DNA from: Micromonospora sp. NBC_01699
Lineage (GTDB): Bacteria; Actinomycetota; Actinomycetes; Mycobacteriales; Micromonosporaceae
DNA length: 64,000 bases
Direction of reading: 5' to 3'
Assembly (NCBI RefSeq): GCF_036250065.1
Contig: NZ_CP109199.1
Coordinates: 3,286,001-3,350,000, forward strand
The translations under genes were made by a program, and so were the position numbers. A model generated the notes under the pieces. It was not told the origin of the DNA. It searched no databases and saw only the letters and a program-made list of their open reading frames with translations. How positions within the stretch are numbered: position 1 is the stretch's first letter; the number at the start of each line of letters is the position of its first letter. Shown piece after piece: positions 43,665 to 52,278 of this stretch.

Positions 43665-44108
43665 ATGACCAGACTCGCCGCACTCGACCTGCGCAGAGGT
43701 CGGTACGTCGCGCACTCCTCCTCGCTCACCACCGACGGCATGTGGGTCGCCAACGGGGTCTTCGACCTCCTCGACGAGCCGGCCGACGACCGGGAGTTGG
43801 GTGCGGCGGTGCGCCGGATGCTCGACGCCTCGCACGCCGGCGTGCCAGCTCCCGACCTGCGGGGTGGGCCGTCGCCCTTCGCGCCGGTCCTCGACGCGCT
43901 CGGGCTGCGCTCCTTCGCCACGTACGCCAAGGGCACCCGGCACGTCGACATCGAGGGGGACGCCGACAAGGTGCTGGTGAGTCCGACCCGCAACGGCGGC
44001 CCGCGAGAGGGTTTCGTCGGGCTCGGGGAGCACGCGGTGCGGCTGACCGACCCGGACGACGACGAACTGGGCCGGACCCTGCGCGCGGCACTCGACCGGT
44101 CCCACTGA
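43665..44108 (+). CDS. Probable immunity protein to the RHS nuclease
   Basis: A 147-residue soluble protein starting 62 bases after the toxin stop, in the position where polymorphic toxins keep their immunity gene. The N-terminal strand-rich segment (LAALDLRRGRYVAHSSSL), the central WVANGVFDLLDEPADDRELG and the C-terminal LTDPDDDELGRTLRAAL resemble contact-dependent-inhibition immunity proteins of the CdiI_3 type. It should bind and block the nuclease in sister cells. GAGGACC precedes ATG 43665. Assignment rests mainly on position and size. Confidence 0.68.
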   Translation: MTRLAALDLRRGRYVAHSSSLTTDGMWVANGVFDLLDEPADDRELGAAVRRMLDASHAGVPAPDLRGGPSPFAPVLDALGLRSFATYAKGTRHVDIEGDADKVLVSPTRNGGPREGFVGLGEHAVRLTDPDDDELGRTLRAALDRSH

Positions 44109-44111
44109 GCG

Positions 44112-45599
44112 GTGGGTGACGAGTCCCGGCTGCGCCGCCGGACGATGCTGGCCGGGGGAGCGCTGGCCATGGCCGCGTCCGCGCTGGCGGCCTGCGCGGC
44201 CGACGCCCGTACGCCGATCCGTCCCGCCGCGTCCGACCCGGCGGCGGACCTGCCCGACATCCAGTTCGACGTCGCCCGCTTCAGCGCGCCCGAACAGTCC
44301 TCGCCCACCGGCGGGCCGTTCGTCACGCCACCGGTGCACACCGTCTACCTGACCGCCGCGCTCGGCCGCAGTCCCGGCCGCGACGACCAGCGGGAGCTGA
44401 ACCGGGTGCTCACCCTGCTGGAGTCGCGGTACGCCTTCGGTGCGGCCGGGCTGCTGACCTTCGTGTCGTACGGTCTGCCGTACTTCCGGCGGTTGCCCGG
44501 CGGTCTCACCGGGGACCTGGTCGGTGCGCACCTGCCCCGGCTGCTCGCCGACCCGACCCGGTCGGTGCTGGAGGAGGCGGTGCCGGCACCCACCGACGTG
44601 CACCCGGACAATCCGGGGGTCACCAAGAAACGCTTCACCGTGCCGGTCCGGATCGAGCAGAACGACCTCCTGTTCACCTTCCGCAGCGACCGCGCGGCGG
44701 TGATCCAGGACGTGCTGGGCTGGTTCGACGGCAGCGGTACGCTGGCCGGTACGCCGACGCCCTCGCCGGACTTCGCCGGGCTGCTCACCGTCACATCGAG
44801 CCGGCACATGTTCACCCAGGCCGGTCTGCCGCGCTCGGTGGCCGAGCAGAACCGGCTGCCCTACGCCCGGTTCATCCAGCCCGACTCACCGATGTGGATG
44901 GGCTTCTCGGACCAGCAGGTGAACGCCTCCGGCCCACCGGCGATCTGCACCTTCGCCGGCCATCCCTCGGCCCGGCTGACCACCGCCCGCCCCGGCGACT
45001 ACCTCGACAACGGCGGGATCCAGCACGTGTCGCACGTCATCCTCGACATGCTCCAGTTCTACGACATGGCCTCGCCGGACACCCCGCCGAGCGAGAACGG
45101 CAACTTCAGCAAGCGGGTGCAGTACATGTTCCACGCCCCGCCGGTGCACCCCGGCAACGCCGACCAGCTCACCGACGGCGGTGGGCCGTCCTTCCTGCCC
45201 GCCGACAACCGCGGGCCGGACTACGCGGAACGGACCGCCCAGGGGGTCGGCCTGCCCTCGGGCGAGCGTCGGATGGGTCACCTGTCCACCCTCCAGCGCA
45301 GCTCTCGGGCGCCGGACGGCACGCCGATGCACCTGCGGGTGGACGGCCCGGGCTTCGACGCGATGGACGTTCCGGACGGCAGCAGTCAGCCCAAGCTGCA
45401 CTTCAGCCTCTTCGTGCCGACCGCCGACGTCTTCGCCCGGATGCGGCACAGCCAGGCCGCGGTGGATCTGGCGCGCAAGCACCGGGTGGCCGAGCAGGAC
45501 AACGGCCTGGAACGCTTCCTGACCTGCACCCGTCGGCAGAACTTCCTGGTCCCGCCCCGACGGCACCGGGCCTTCCCACTGGTCGAGCTGGCCGACTGA
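44112..45599 (+). CDS. Tat-exported peroxidase-like protein (DyP-related family suspected)
   Basis: A 495-residue exported protein. The N-terminus has a twin-arginine signal (RLRRRTMLAGGALAMAAS) ending at a possible lipobox LAAC, so it may be a Tat-dependent lipoprotein. The body contains ferredoxin-like signatures of a family I associate with Dyp-type-like proteins (HTVYLTAALGRSPGRDDQRE, FVSYGLPYFRRLPGGLTG; later DYLDNGGIQHVSHVILDML with a possible haem-ligand His). I cannot verify the DyP GXXDG motif by eye, so function is tentative. GTG 44112 starts 3 bases after the immunity stop; co-transcription with the toxin locus is likely but a functional link is not implied. Confidence 0.55.
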   Translation: MGDESRLRRRTMLAGGALAMAASALAACAADARTPIRPAASDPAADLPDIQFDVARFSAPEQSSPTGGPFVTPPVHTVYLTAALGRSPGRDDQRELNRVLTLLESRYAFGAAGLLTFVSYGLPYFRRLPGGLTGDLVGAHLPRLLADPTRSVLEEAVPAPTDVHPDNPGVTKKRFTVPVRIEQNDLLFTFRSDRAAVIQDVLGWFDGSGTLAGTPTPSPDFAGLLTVTSSRHMFTQAGLPRSVAEQNRLPYARFIQPDSPMWMGFSDQQVNASGPPAICTFAGHPSARLTTARPGDYLDNGGIQHVSHVILDMLQFYDMASPDTPPSENGNFSKRVQYMFHAPPVHPGNADQLTDGGGPSFLPADNRGPDYAERTAQGVGLPSGERRMGHLSTLQRSSRAPDGTPMHLRVDGPGFDAMDVPDGSSQPKLHFSLFVPTADVFARMRHSQAAVDLARKHRVAEQDNGLERFLTCTRRQNFLVPPRRHRAFPLVELAD

Positions 45600-46255
45600 G
45601 CCGCGGGTCCGCAACGGTGGGCCGCCGGTGGTGGCCTCTCGATGATGGCCGCGTACCGTTCGCTGCTCGGTTGGGCGTGGCGGTCGCCCGGCCGGTGACA
45701 GGTTCGGCGGCGGGAATTGATTCCGGTGATCGGTAACGAAAACACGGTGTATTGCCGGGGAAGGCCCGGTGACGCGGACCGCCCTTGAGTCCGCCGATGT
45801 AATCGAGCTCACACTCCACCGGGCCGATAGCGGTATTCATCCGCTGAGCGAGCCGGACCAGACCGGGCTTACGTCTCACCGGTGTACGTCACGAACTGTT
45901 CAACGTTTGGTCATGTTCGCCTTCCGGTCGACCCGCCATCGGTCGGATCGGCTTCCGTCGCCAGTCAGGTATCAGCCCCCCGATTGGTAACGACACCACC
46001 CGGTCTTGCCACCCGGCCATGGTCAACGATTCGGACCTGCCGGCGAACCCCGGCCGGGGCACCGTGCAGGTGAACAGCCTCAAGTAGGTCCACAGTGACA
46101 TCAACGAGACTGTTCTATCGAGGGACCACCCTAGACCAAAATGTCACAGGGCACTACGGGTCAGGTCACCGTTATCCAATCACCTATGTCTATCGACCTT
46201 TGCTTCCGGCTGCGCTACGGTAGGAACTCGTTGGATGACACAGAGTGAGGTTTTG
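45600..46255. other. Lower-GC intergenic region upstream of the PKS genes
   Basis: About 650 bases with visibly lower GC than their surroundings and no convincing gene. It marks the left boundary of the polyketide cluster and should hold its promoter. The stretch 46085-46255 is the most AT-rich, but no confident -35/-10 pair is identifiable. No regulator gene is present. Confidence 0.55.
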
Positions 46256-46369
46256 ATGCCTGGCTGCCAGATCGGGTTCAGTCTATCCTGCGAAAAAGTA
46301 CGATTTGACGGGTGGGAGCACGTCTCCGTTTCGCTCGGGCCGACCAGGCCCTCGGGTACCCGGAGATGA
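46256..46369 (+). CDS. Possible 37-residue leader peptide coupled to the PKS start
   Basis: ATG 46256 follows a GTGAGG ribosome site at 6-base spacing and reads 37 codons (begins MPGCQIGFSLSC, ends PSGTRR) to TGA 46367-46369. That stop overlaps ATG 46366 in the PKS frame as ATGA, the classic coupling arrangement. No homology is recognised and the first half has poor third-position GC, so it may be a translated leader or chance. Confidence 0.3.
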   Translation: MPGCQIGFSLSCEKVRFDGWEHVSVSLGPTRPSGTRR

Positions 46370-49300
46370 TGGTCCGGAACGTGGTTCTGGGACTGCCGAG
46401 CCTCGCTCCCGGTGGGCTGTCCGAGAACTGGCTGTTGCGGGAGTCCGGCGATCTCCATTGGTCGCTCATCGGGGAGCACTTCGGAGTTCCGGTCACCGAG
46501 CTCACCGACAGCGACGGCACTCGGCTGCTTCCCGCGTTCGTCCGCGTACGCCTCACGGCGAGTGATTCGCTTGCCTCGTTCGCCGAACTCGACGCTGGAG
46601 AAATCAGCGGCGAGCTGATCAGGTTGGACGAGCGAACCTTCCTCTCCGACGTCCGTTTCGCCACGGCGACCGCACACGTCGATGTCCGGCTGCTCACGGT
46701 GTTCGTGCGCCGAACGGCCGACAACTGGCTTACCCCCGGCGTGCCACAACTGTCCGCCCGCTTGCCGGTGCGGGAACCGGCCGCCGATCAGCTGGCCTTT
46801 TTCCGCGACTTCCGGGCACAGGCCGGGCGGGAGACGGATGGCCCCGGCCTGCACACCGAACGCTATGAGCTCAATCCGGTCGCCGACGTCAATGCCCTCG
46901 GCCTGCTCTACTTCGCCTCGTATTCGCCCATCAACGACCACGGCGAGCGCAAGTACCTTCACTCGCTCGTGCCGGACGGGGAGTGGTCCACCGCGGCGGC
47001 CACCGTCAGCCGTGACATCGTCTACCTGGCGAACTGCGGCGTCGAGGACACGGTGCGGTACCGGGTCGACGAGTGCCGCCTGGAGCCGGGCCACCGAGCG
47101 GTGCTGACCTCGACACTGGTGCGGGAGCGCGACGGCAGGCCGTTGGCCCGGATCGAGACGGTGAGGTCCCTCAACGGGCACAGCGTGTTCGGCCGGCTGT
47201 GGGGCGACGAGGTCGCCTCCGCCAAGACCGCCGCCCCGCCGCCGTCCCGGATGGACGACCTGGAAGAGGTGCTCCTGCCGCTGCTGGAGCGAGCGCTGGA
47301 GCAGCCGGCCGGCACGCTCACCGCAGACGACGACCTGCGTCGGCGCGGCCTGGACAGCCTCTCGATGTCGGAGGTTGTCGTACTGGCCCGGGACGAGCAC
47401 GGGCTGGACATCGACCCGAGCACGATGTTCCGGGCATCCACGGTCGCCGGCATGGTCCGGGTGCTGCGCGGCGAACACCGCGAGGCCGACCCGGTGATTG
47501 CGCCGGTCGCGTCGCGGCCGGCGACCTCGATGCCCATTGCCGTGGTGGGCATGGCCGGTCGCTTCCCCGGCGCCGCCAACGTCACCGAGCTATGGGACCT
47601 TCTCGGCCGCGACGAGGATGCCGTACGGGACATCCCGGTCGACCGCTGGGACACCGCCGCCCACCCCGACACGGTGGGAAGGGCCGCGTTGCTCGATGAC
47701 ATCCGCCGCTTCGACCACGAGTTCTTCGGCATCAGTCCGCGCGAGGCCGCCCTGATGGACCCCCAGCAACGACTCATGCTCGAAGTGGCCTGGGCGACGG
47801 CCGAGGACGCCGGGTGGGATCCCACCACGCTGGCGGGCAGCCGGACCGGGGTCTACACCGGGGTCTGCCACTCCGACTATGCCTCGGTCCTGGCCGAACA
47901 CGCCGGCCGGGACGAACCGCATCTGAGCGTGGCGATCTCACCGTCGTTGGTGGCCAACCGCGTCTCCTACGCCCTCGGCCTGCGCGGGCCAAGCGTCACC
48001 GTGGACACCCTGTGCTCGTCGTCCCTGGTGGCGGTTGCCCATGCCGTCGCCGCGCTGCGGAGCGGGGAGTGCGACCAGGCGTTCGCGGGCGGGGTGAACG
48101 TCCTGTGCGATCCGGGCCGGCACAGCGCCTATGACCGAACCGGCGTGTTGAGCGCGCGGGGGCGCTGCTACACGTTCGACGACAGCGCCGACGGCTACGT
48201 CCGCGGCGAAGGGGTCTGCGCCCTGCTGCTCAAGCCCCTCGACCAGGCGATCGCCGACGGCGACCAGGTGCACGCGGTGATCCGTGAGGTAGCGGTCAAC
48301 CACGGCGGGCAGGCGCAGTCGTTCACCGCGCCGAATCCCGACGCCCAGGCCGATCTGCTCGTCAGCGCGTACACCGCCGCGGGTGTCGATCCCGCGACCG
48401 TCGGCTATATCGAGGCACATGGCACCGGCACCCGACTGGGGGACCCGATCGAGGTATCGGCCATGGTGGCGGCGTTCCGGCGCCTCTACAAGCGATCCAC
48501 GAGCGTGGTGCCGAGCGAACCGCACTGCGGCGTCGGGTCCGTCAAGACCAACATCGGCCACCTGGAGGCCGCAGCGGGAATCGCCGGCATGATCAAGGTG
48601 ATCCTGGCCATGCGTCACCGGATCCTTCCGGCGACCCGCAACGTCCGGCAGGTGAACCGCATGATCGACCTGACCGGCTCGCCACTGCGGTTACAGCTTG
48701 AGCGCGCGGCGTGGGAAGCGCCGGCCGGTGGTGGGCCGCGCCGGGCCGGGGTCAGCTCGTTCGGCATGGGCGGTACCAACGCGCACGTCGTGCTGGAGGA
48801 GGCGCCGCCGCCACCGCACGTGCCGCCGGTGGGCCGGGTGGCCGTTCCGGTCTCGGCCCGTACCCCGGAAGCACTACGGGAAGCCGTGGCCGCGCTGCTG
48901 GACGTGGTCAGGTCGCCGGATGCGCCACCGTTGCCCTCGATCGCGCGGACGATGCGGACCGGACGGGCCGCACTGGCGTGCCGCGTCGTCGTGGAGGCCG
49001 CCGACCTCGGCGAACTCGCGGCGGGACTCGCCTCGGTGTTCGACCGCGAGCCGGTCGTCGACCCCGACAGCAGCATCCCGCAGGCCCCACCGGTGTCCCT
49101 GCCGACCTACCCGTTCAGCCGCAACCAGCACTGGGCGGCGCCCACCGCGGGAGCCGAGATCCTGACCGTCGCCTGGCAGGACGTGCCGATGCCGGCCCCG
49201 GTTCCCAGCGGTCCCTTCCTGGTCGTCACGACCGAACCGGGGCTCGTACCGGCGGTGCTCGGCGGTCGAGGCATCGCGTACCTGCCCGGCGAGCCGCTGC

Positions 49301-52254
49301 CGGTGGTGGACGGCCTGACCGGTGTGGTCGACCTGGTGGACTGGACCGAGCCGGGTGCCCTGATCACGGAGCGGATCGCCCTGCTGCAACACGTTCTGCG
49401 CACGCATCCACGATCGGGCCTGCACTTCCTGCACGTCAGCGGTGCCCGGCGTTCCGTGCTCGCCGGCTTCTACCGGGCACTCTCCGGCGAACTTCCCGCC
49501 GTCGTCTCGCGAACCGTCCGGGTCGACGGCGAGCTGAGCGATCTGGCGGCCGTCGTCGCGGCCGAGGTGACGGCCGAGGACCGGGAGACCGAGCTCCGGT
49601 ACGCGGGGCTCCAGCGCCGCCGTCGCGTGACGGAGTTCGCGTCTGCCACCACCGGCGGCGACCCGCTCGGCGAGCTGGGCCGGGGCGCCGTGCTGATCAC
49701 CGGTGGCACCGGCGGGATCGGTCTGCGTCTCGCGGCCCATCTGGCCGACCGGGGTGCCCGGCACATCGTCCTGATCGGCCGTTCCGACCTGCCCGCCCCC
49801 AGCGAGTGGGCGTCGCTCGTCGCGGCGGAGTCGACCGATTCGCTAGTGCGTACGCGGCTGACGGCCCTGTTGGCTCTCGTCGACCGGGGGGTGACCCTGT
49901 CCGTCCACACCCACGCGCTGGACGACGTGCCCTCGCTGGGCAGACTGCTCGACGGGGTCAGGAGCCGTTCGGGCGAGATCACGGCCGTCTTCCACTGCGC
50001 GGGCGTCATGCACCCTCCCCGGTCGTTCCTGGCCAAGACCGCCGACGAGATCTCCGAGGTACTGCGGCCGAAGGCCGATGGCATCGAGGCGCTGTGGCGG
50101 GCGTTCGGAACCCACCTGCCCCGGCTCATGGTGCTGTTCTCGTCGGTGGCGGGCACCTCGCCACGACTCGCGGCGGGCTATCTCGACTACGCGGCGGCGA
50201 ACAACGCGCTCGACGACTTCGCCGAGGCCCACTCCGACGGTGCCGCATGCGTGGTCCGTTCCCTGCGCTGGCCGCTCTGGCGAGACGTGGGTATGGGCAC
50301 GCGGCGGACCAGCGTCAGCGGTGACCTCGGAATTCCCGATCTCACGGAGACCGACGCCCTGCGCCTGCTCGATCTCGCCCTGCGGGTGCCGGACGAGGCG
50401 GTCCTGCTGCCCTGCGTGACCAGCAGGACGGCGGTGGCGACGGACGAACTTTTCCTGGCGCCCCCGCTCGTCACCCACCGGGAGCCCGGTCCGCCACCCG
50501 CGACGGACATCAGCTGGCTGACCGAGGTGGTGGCTCGCACGACCCGGTCCGAGCCGGCCCTGCTGCGACCCGGGACAACCCTCACCGACCTCGGCGTGGA
50601 CTCGCTGTTGATGGCCGAACTGGTCCGGGATCTGGAGGCGGTGCTCGGCGACGTGGTCGATCCGAGCCTGTTGCAGGAACATCCGACGCTGGCTGGCCTC
50701 GCCGCCGCGATCGCTCCCACCGGTCCACGAGCGCCGGCCGACATACCTGCCCGGCCCTCCGCGCCGGACGGCACGCCGGCACCGACCTCCGCGCCGGCCG
50801 TCGGGGCGGGGCGGGCGGCGGACGGCGGGCCGACGCGTATCGCCGTCATCGGCATGGGCTGCCGTCTGCCGGGCGCTGCCGATCCCGGGCGACTCTGGGA
50901 CGCGTTGCTCGGCGGACGTGACCTGGTCACCGAGGTGCCGGCGGACCGGTGGGACATCGCGTCGCTCTACCACCCCGGCGGGGGTCCCGGGCGGAGCCAG
51001 AGCAAGTGGGGCGGCTTCCTCGACGACGCCGCGCTGTTCGATCCGGGCTACTTCGGTTTCGACGACGAGACCGCGCGACAGCTCGACCCGCTGGTCCGCA
51101 AGACCCTGGAGGTCGCCGTCGAGTGCGTCCGCGACGCCGGGTACACCGAGGAGGAACTCCGTGGCCGCCCGGTGGGGGTCTTCGTCGGCTCCAGGACGGG
51201 CAACCACCGCGAACATCTTCGACCGCTGACCCGGGAATCCATCATCGGGGTCAACCAGAACTACATCGCCGCACACGTGTCGCATTTCCTGGACCTCACC
51301 GGACCGAACCTCGTGATCGACAGTGCGTGCTCGTCCGCGCTGGTCAGCGTCCACCTGGCGGCGCAGAGCCTGGCGCTGGGCGAGTCGGAGGTGGCCCTGG
51401 CCGGCGGTGTGGACCTGTTGTTCGACGAGGAACCGTACCTGATGCTCAGCGCCGGCAAGGCGCTGTCACCCACCGGCCGTTGCCGTACGTTCGACGAATC
51501 CGCCGACGGCTTCGTCCCGGGTGAGGGCGCCGGGATGGTGCTGTTGAAGCGCCTGGCCGACGCGGAGCGTGACGGCGACCGGATCCTCGCGGTGATTGAG
51601 TCGTCCGGCGTCAACAACGACGGCCGGACCATGGGTCACACCACGCCGAGTGGCCGCGCCCAGCGTGCGCTGATCGCCGATGTGCTCGCCCGGGGCGGAA
51701 TCGACGCGCGCACGATCGGGTACGTCGAGGCTCACGGCACCGGCACGATGATCGGCGATCCGATCGAGCTACAGGCGCTCACCGCCGTCTACCGACGGCA
51801 CACGAGTGACCGGTCCTACTGTGGGATCGGCAGTGTGAAGAGCTCGATGGGTCACCTGCTCAGCGCCGCGGGCATCGCCGGGTTCATCAAGGCCGTGCAG
51901 ACGCTGCGGCACGGCCGGCTGGTACCGACGCTGCACTGCGACCGGCCGAATCCGCGTTTCGCATTCGCCGAATCGCCGTTCTTCCCGGTACGCGCGGCGG
52001 TGGAGTTGCCCGCCGGCAGCCGGGTGGCGGTCAGCGCCTTCGGGTTCGGCGGTACCAACGCCCACGTCGTTCTCGGCCGGGGCACACCCGACGGGGTGGG
52101 CCGGGCCCCGCTTCCGCCACCGGCCTACCAGCGCCGCAGGTTCTGGCACCGTTCGGCCGGGCCCGGCCGGCTCGCCGTACCGGCCCGGTCGGCCCGGCTC
52201 GACCTCACCGTGACGCGGGCGACGGCGCCCGGGCGCGATCCGTCCCTCCGCTGA
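46312..52254 (+). CDS. trans-AT polyketide synthase, loading protein
   Basis: Numbered from GTG 46312, up to 1,980 residues; ATG 46366 (MMVRNVVLGLPSL) is an equally good start. Domains: LnmK/Pnap_2097-type double-hotdog acyltransferase-decarboxylase (about 20-305; GLSENWLLRE, LLYFASYSPI); ACP with phosphopantetheine Ser349 (RGLDSLS); KS1 (407-830; C568 in DTLCSSS, H703, H750); KR (about 950-1370; GGTGGIG at 1131, S1278, Y1293); ACP Ser1431 (LGVDSLL); KS2 (1508-1925; C1673 in DSACSSA, H1808, H1848). There is no AT. LnmK chemistry would turn methylmalonyl-CoA into a propionyl-ACP starter, then KS1-KR-ACP adds a beta-hydroxy unit. KS2 has no following ACP in this protein; the module finishes in the next gene. 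Confidence 0.93.
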   Translation: MGARLRFARADQALGYPEMMVRNVVLGLPSLAPGGLSENWLLRESGDLHWSLIGEHFGVPVTELTDSDGTRLLPAFVRVRLTASDSLASFAELDAGEISGELIRLDERTFLSDVRFATATAHVDVRLLTVFVRRTADNWLTPGVPQLSARLPVREPAADQLAFFRDFRAQAGRETDGPGLHTERYELNPVADVNALGLLYFASYSPINDHGERKYLHSLVPDGEWSTAAATVSRDIVYLANCGVEDTVRYRVDECRLEPGHRAVLTSTLVRERDGRPLARIETVRSLNGHSVFGRLWGDEVASAKTAAPPPSRMDDLEEVLLPLLERALEQPAGTLTADDDLRRRGLDSLSMSEVVVLARDEHGLDIDPSTMFRASTVAGMVRVLRGEHREADPVIAPVASRPATSMPIAVVGMAGRFPGAANVTELWDLLGRDEDAVRDIPVDRWDTAAHPDTVGRAALLDDIRRFDHEFFGISPREAALMDPQQRLMLEVAWATAEDAGWDPTTLAGSRTGVYTGVCHSDYASVLAEHAGRDEPHLSVAISPSLVANRVSYALGLRGPSVTVDTLCSSSLVAVAHAVAALRSGECDQAFAGGVNVLCDPGRHSAYDRTGVLSARGRCYTFDDSADGYVRGEGVCALLLKPLDQAIADGDQVHAVIREVAVNHGGQAQSFTAPNPDAQADLLVSAYTAAGVDPATVGYIEAHGTGTRLGDPIEVSAMVAAFRRLYKRSTSVVPSEPHCGVGSVKTNIGHLEAAAGIAGMIKVILAMRHRILPATRNVRQVNRMIDLTGSPLRLQLERAAWEAPAGGGPRRAGVSSFGMGGTNAHVVLEEAPPPPHVPPVGRVAVPVSARTPEALREAVAALLDVVRSPDAPPLPSIARTMRTGRAALACRVVVEAADLGELAAGLASVFDREPVVDPDSSIPQAPPVSLPTYPFSRNQHWAAPTAGAEILTVAWQDVPMPAPVPSGPFLVVTTEPGLVPAVLGGRGIAYLPGEPLPVVDGLTGVVDLVDWTEPGALITERIALLQHVLRTHPRSGLHFLHVSGARRSVLAGFYRALSGELPAVVSRTVRVDGELSDLAAVVAAEVTAEDRETELRYAGLQRRRRVTEFASATTGGDPLGELGRGAVLITGGTGGIGLRLAAHLADRGARHIVLIGRSDLPAPSEWASLVAAESTDSLVRTRLTALLALVDRGVTLSVHTHALDDVPSLGRLLDGVRSRSGEITAVFHCAGVMHPPRSFLAKTADEISEVLRPKADGIEALWRAFGTHLPRLMVLFSSVAGTSPRLAAGYLDYAAANNALDDFAEAHSDGAACVVRSLRWPLWRDVGMGTRRTSVSGDLGIPDLTETDALRLLDLALRVPDEAVLLPCVTSRTAVATDELFLAPPLVTHREPGPPPATDISWLTEVVARTTRSEPALLRPGTTLTDLGVDSLLMAELVRDLEAVLGDVVDPSLLQEHPTLAGLAAAIAPTGPRAPADIPARPSAPDGTPAPTSAPAVGAGRAADGGPTRIAVIGMGCRLPGAADPGRLWDALLGGRDLVTEVPADRWDIASLYHPGGGPGRSQSKWGGFLDDAALFDPGYFGFDDETARQLDPLVRKTLEVAVECVRDAGYTEEELRGRPVGVFVGSRTGNHREHLRPLTRESIIGVNQNYIAAHVSHFLDLTGPNLVIDSACSSALVSVHLAAQSLALGESEVALAGGVDLLFDEEPYLMLSAGKALSPTGRCRTFDESADGFVPGEGAGMVLLKRLADAERDGDRILAVIESSGVNNDGRTMGHTTPSGRAQRALIADVLARGGIDARTIGYVEAHGTGTMIGDPIELQALTAVYRRHTSDRSYCGIGSVKSSMGHLLSAAGIAGFIKAVQTLRHGRLVPTLHCDRPNPRFAFAESPFFPVRAAVELPAGSRVAVSAFGFGGTNAHVVLGRGTPDGVGRAPLPPPAYQRRRFWHRSAGPGRLAVPARSARLDLTVTRATAPGRDPSLR

Positions 52255-52278
52255 GTCGCCACCAACGGGAGAGAACAC

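Noticed and set aside
33775-43683. A 3,302-codon open frame on the minus strand opposite the RHS gene
   Set aside because: It is an antisense shadow: in GC-rich repetitive DNA the complementary frame stays open. It reads as Arg/Gly/Val/Asp-rich strings without domains, while the plus frame has full RHS architecture.
46019-46087. A 22-residue ORF with high third-position GC in the PKS upstream region
   Set aside because: No ribosome site or -10 at the right spacing and no recognisable precursor-peptide features.
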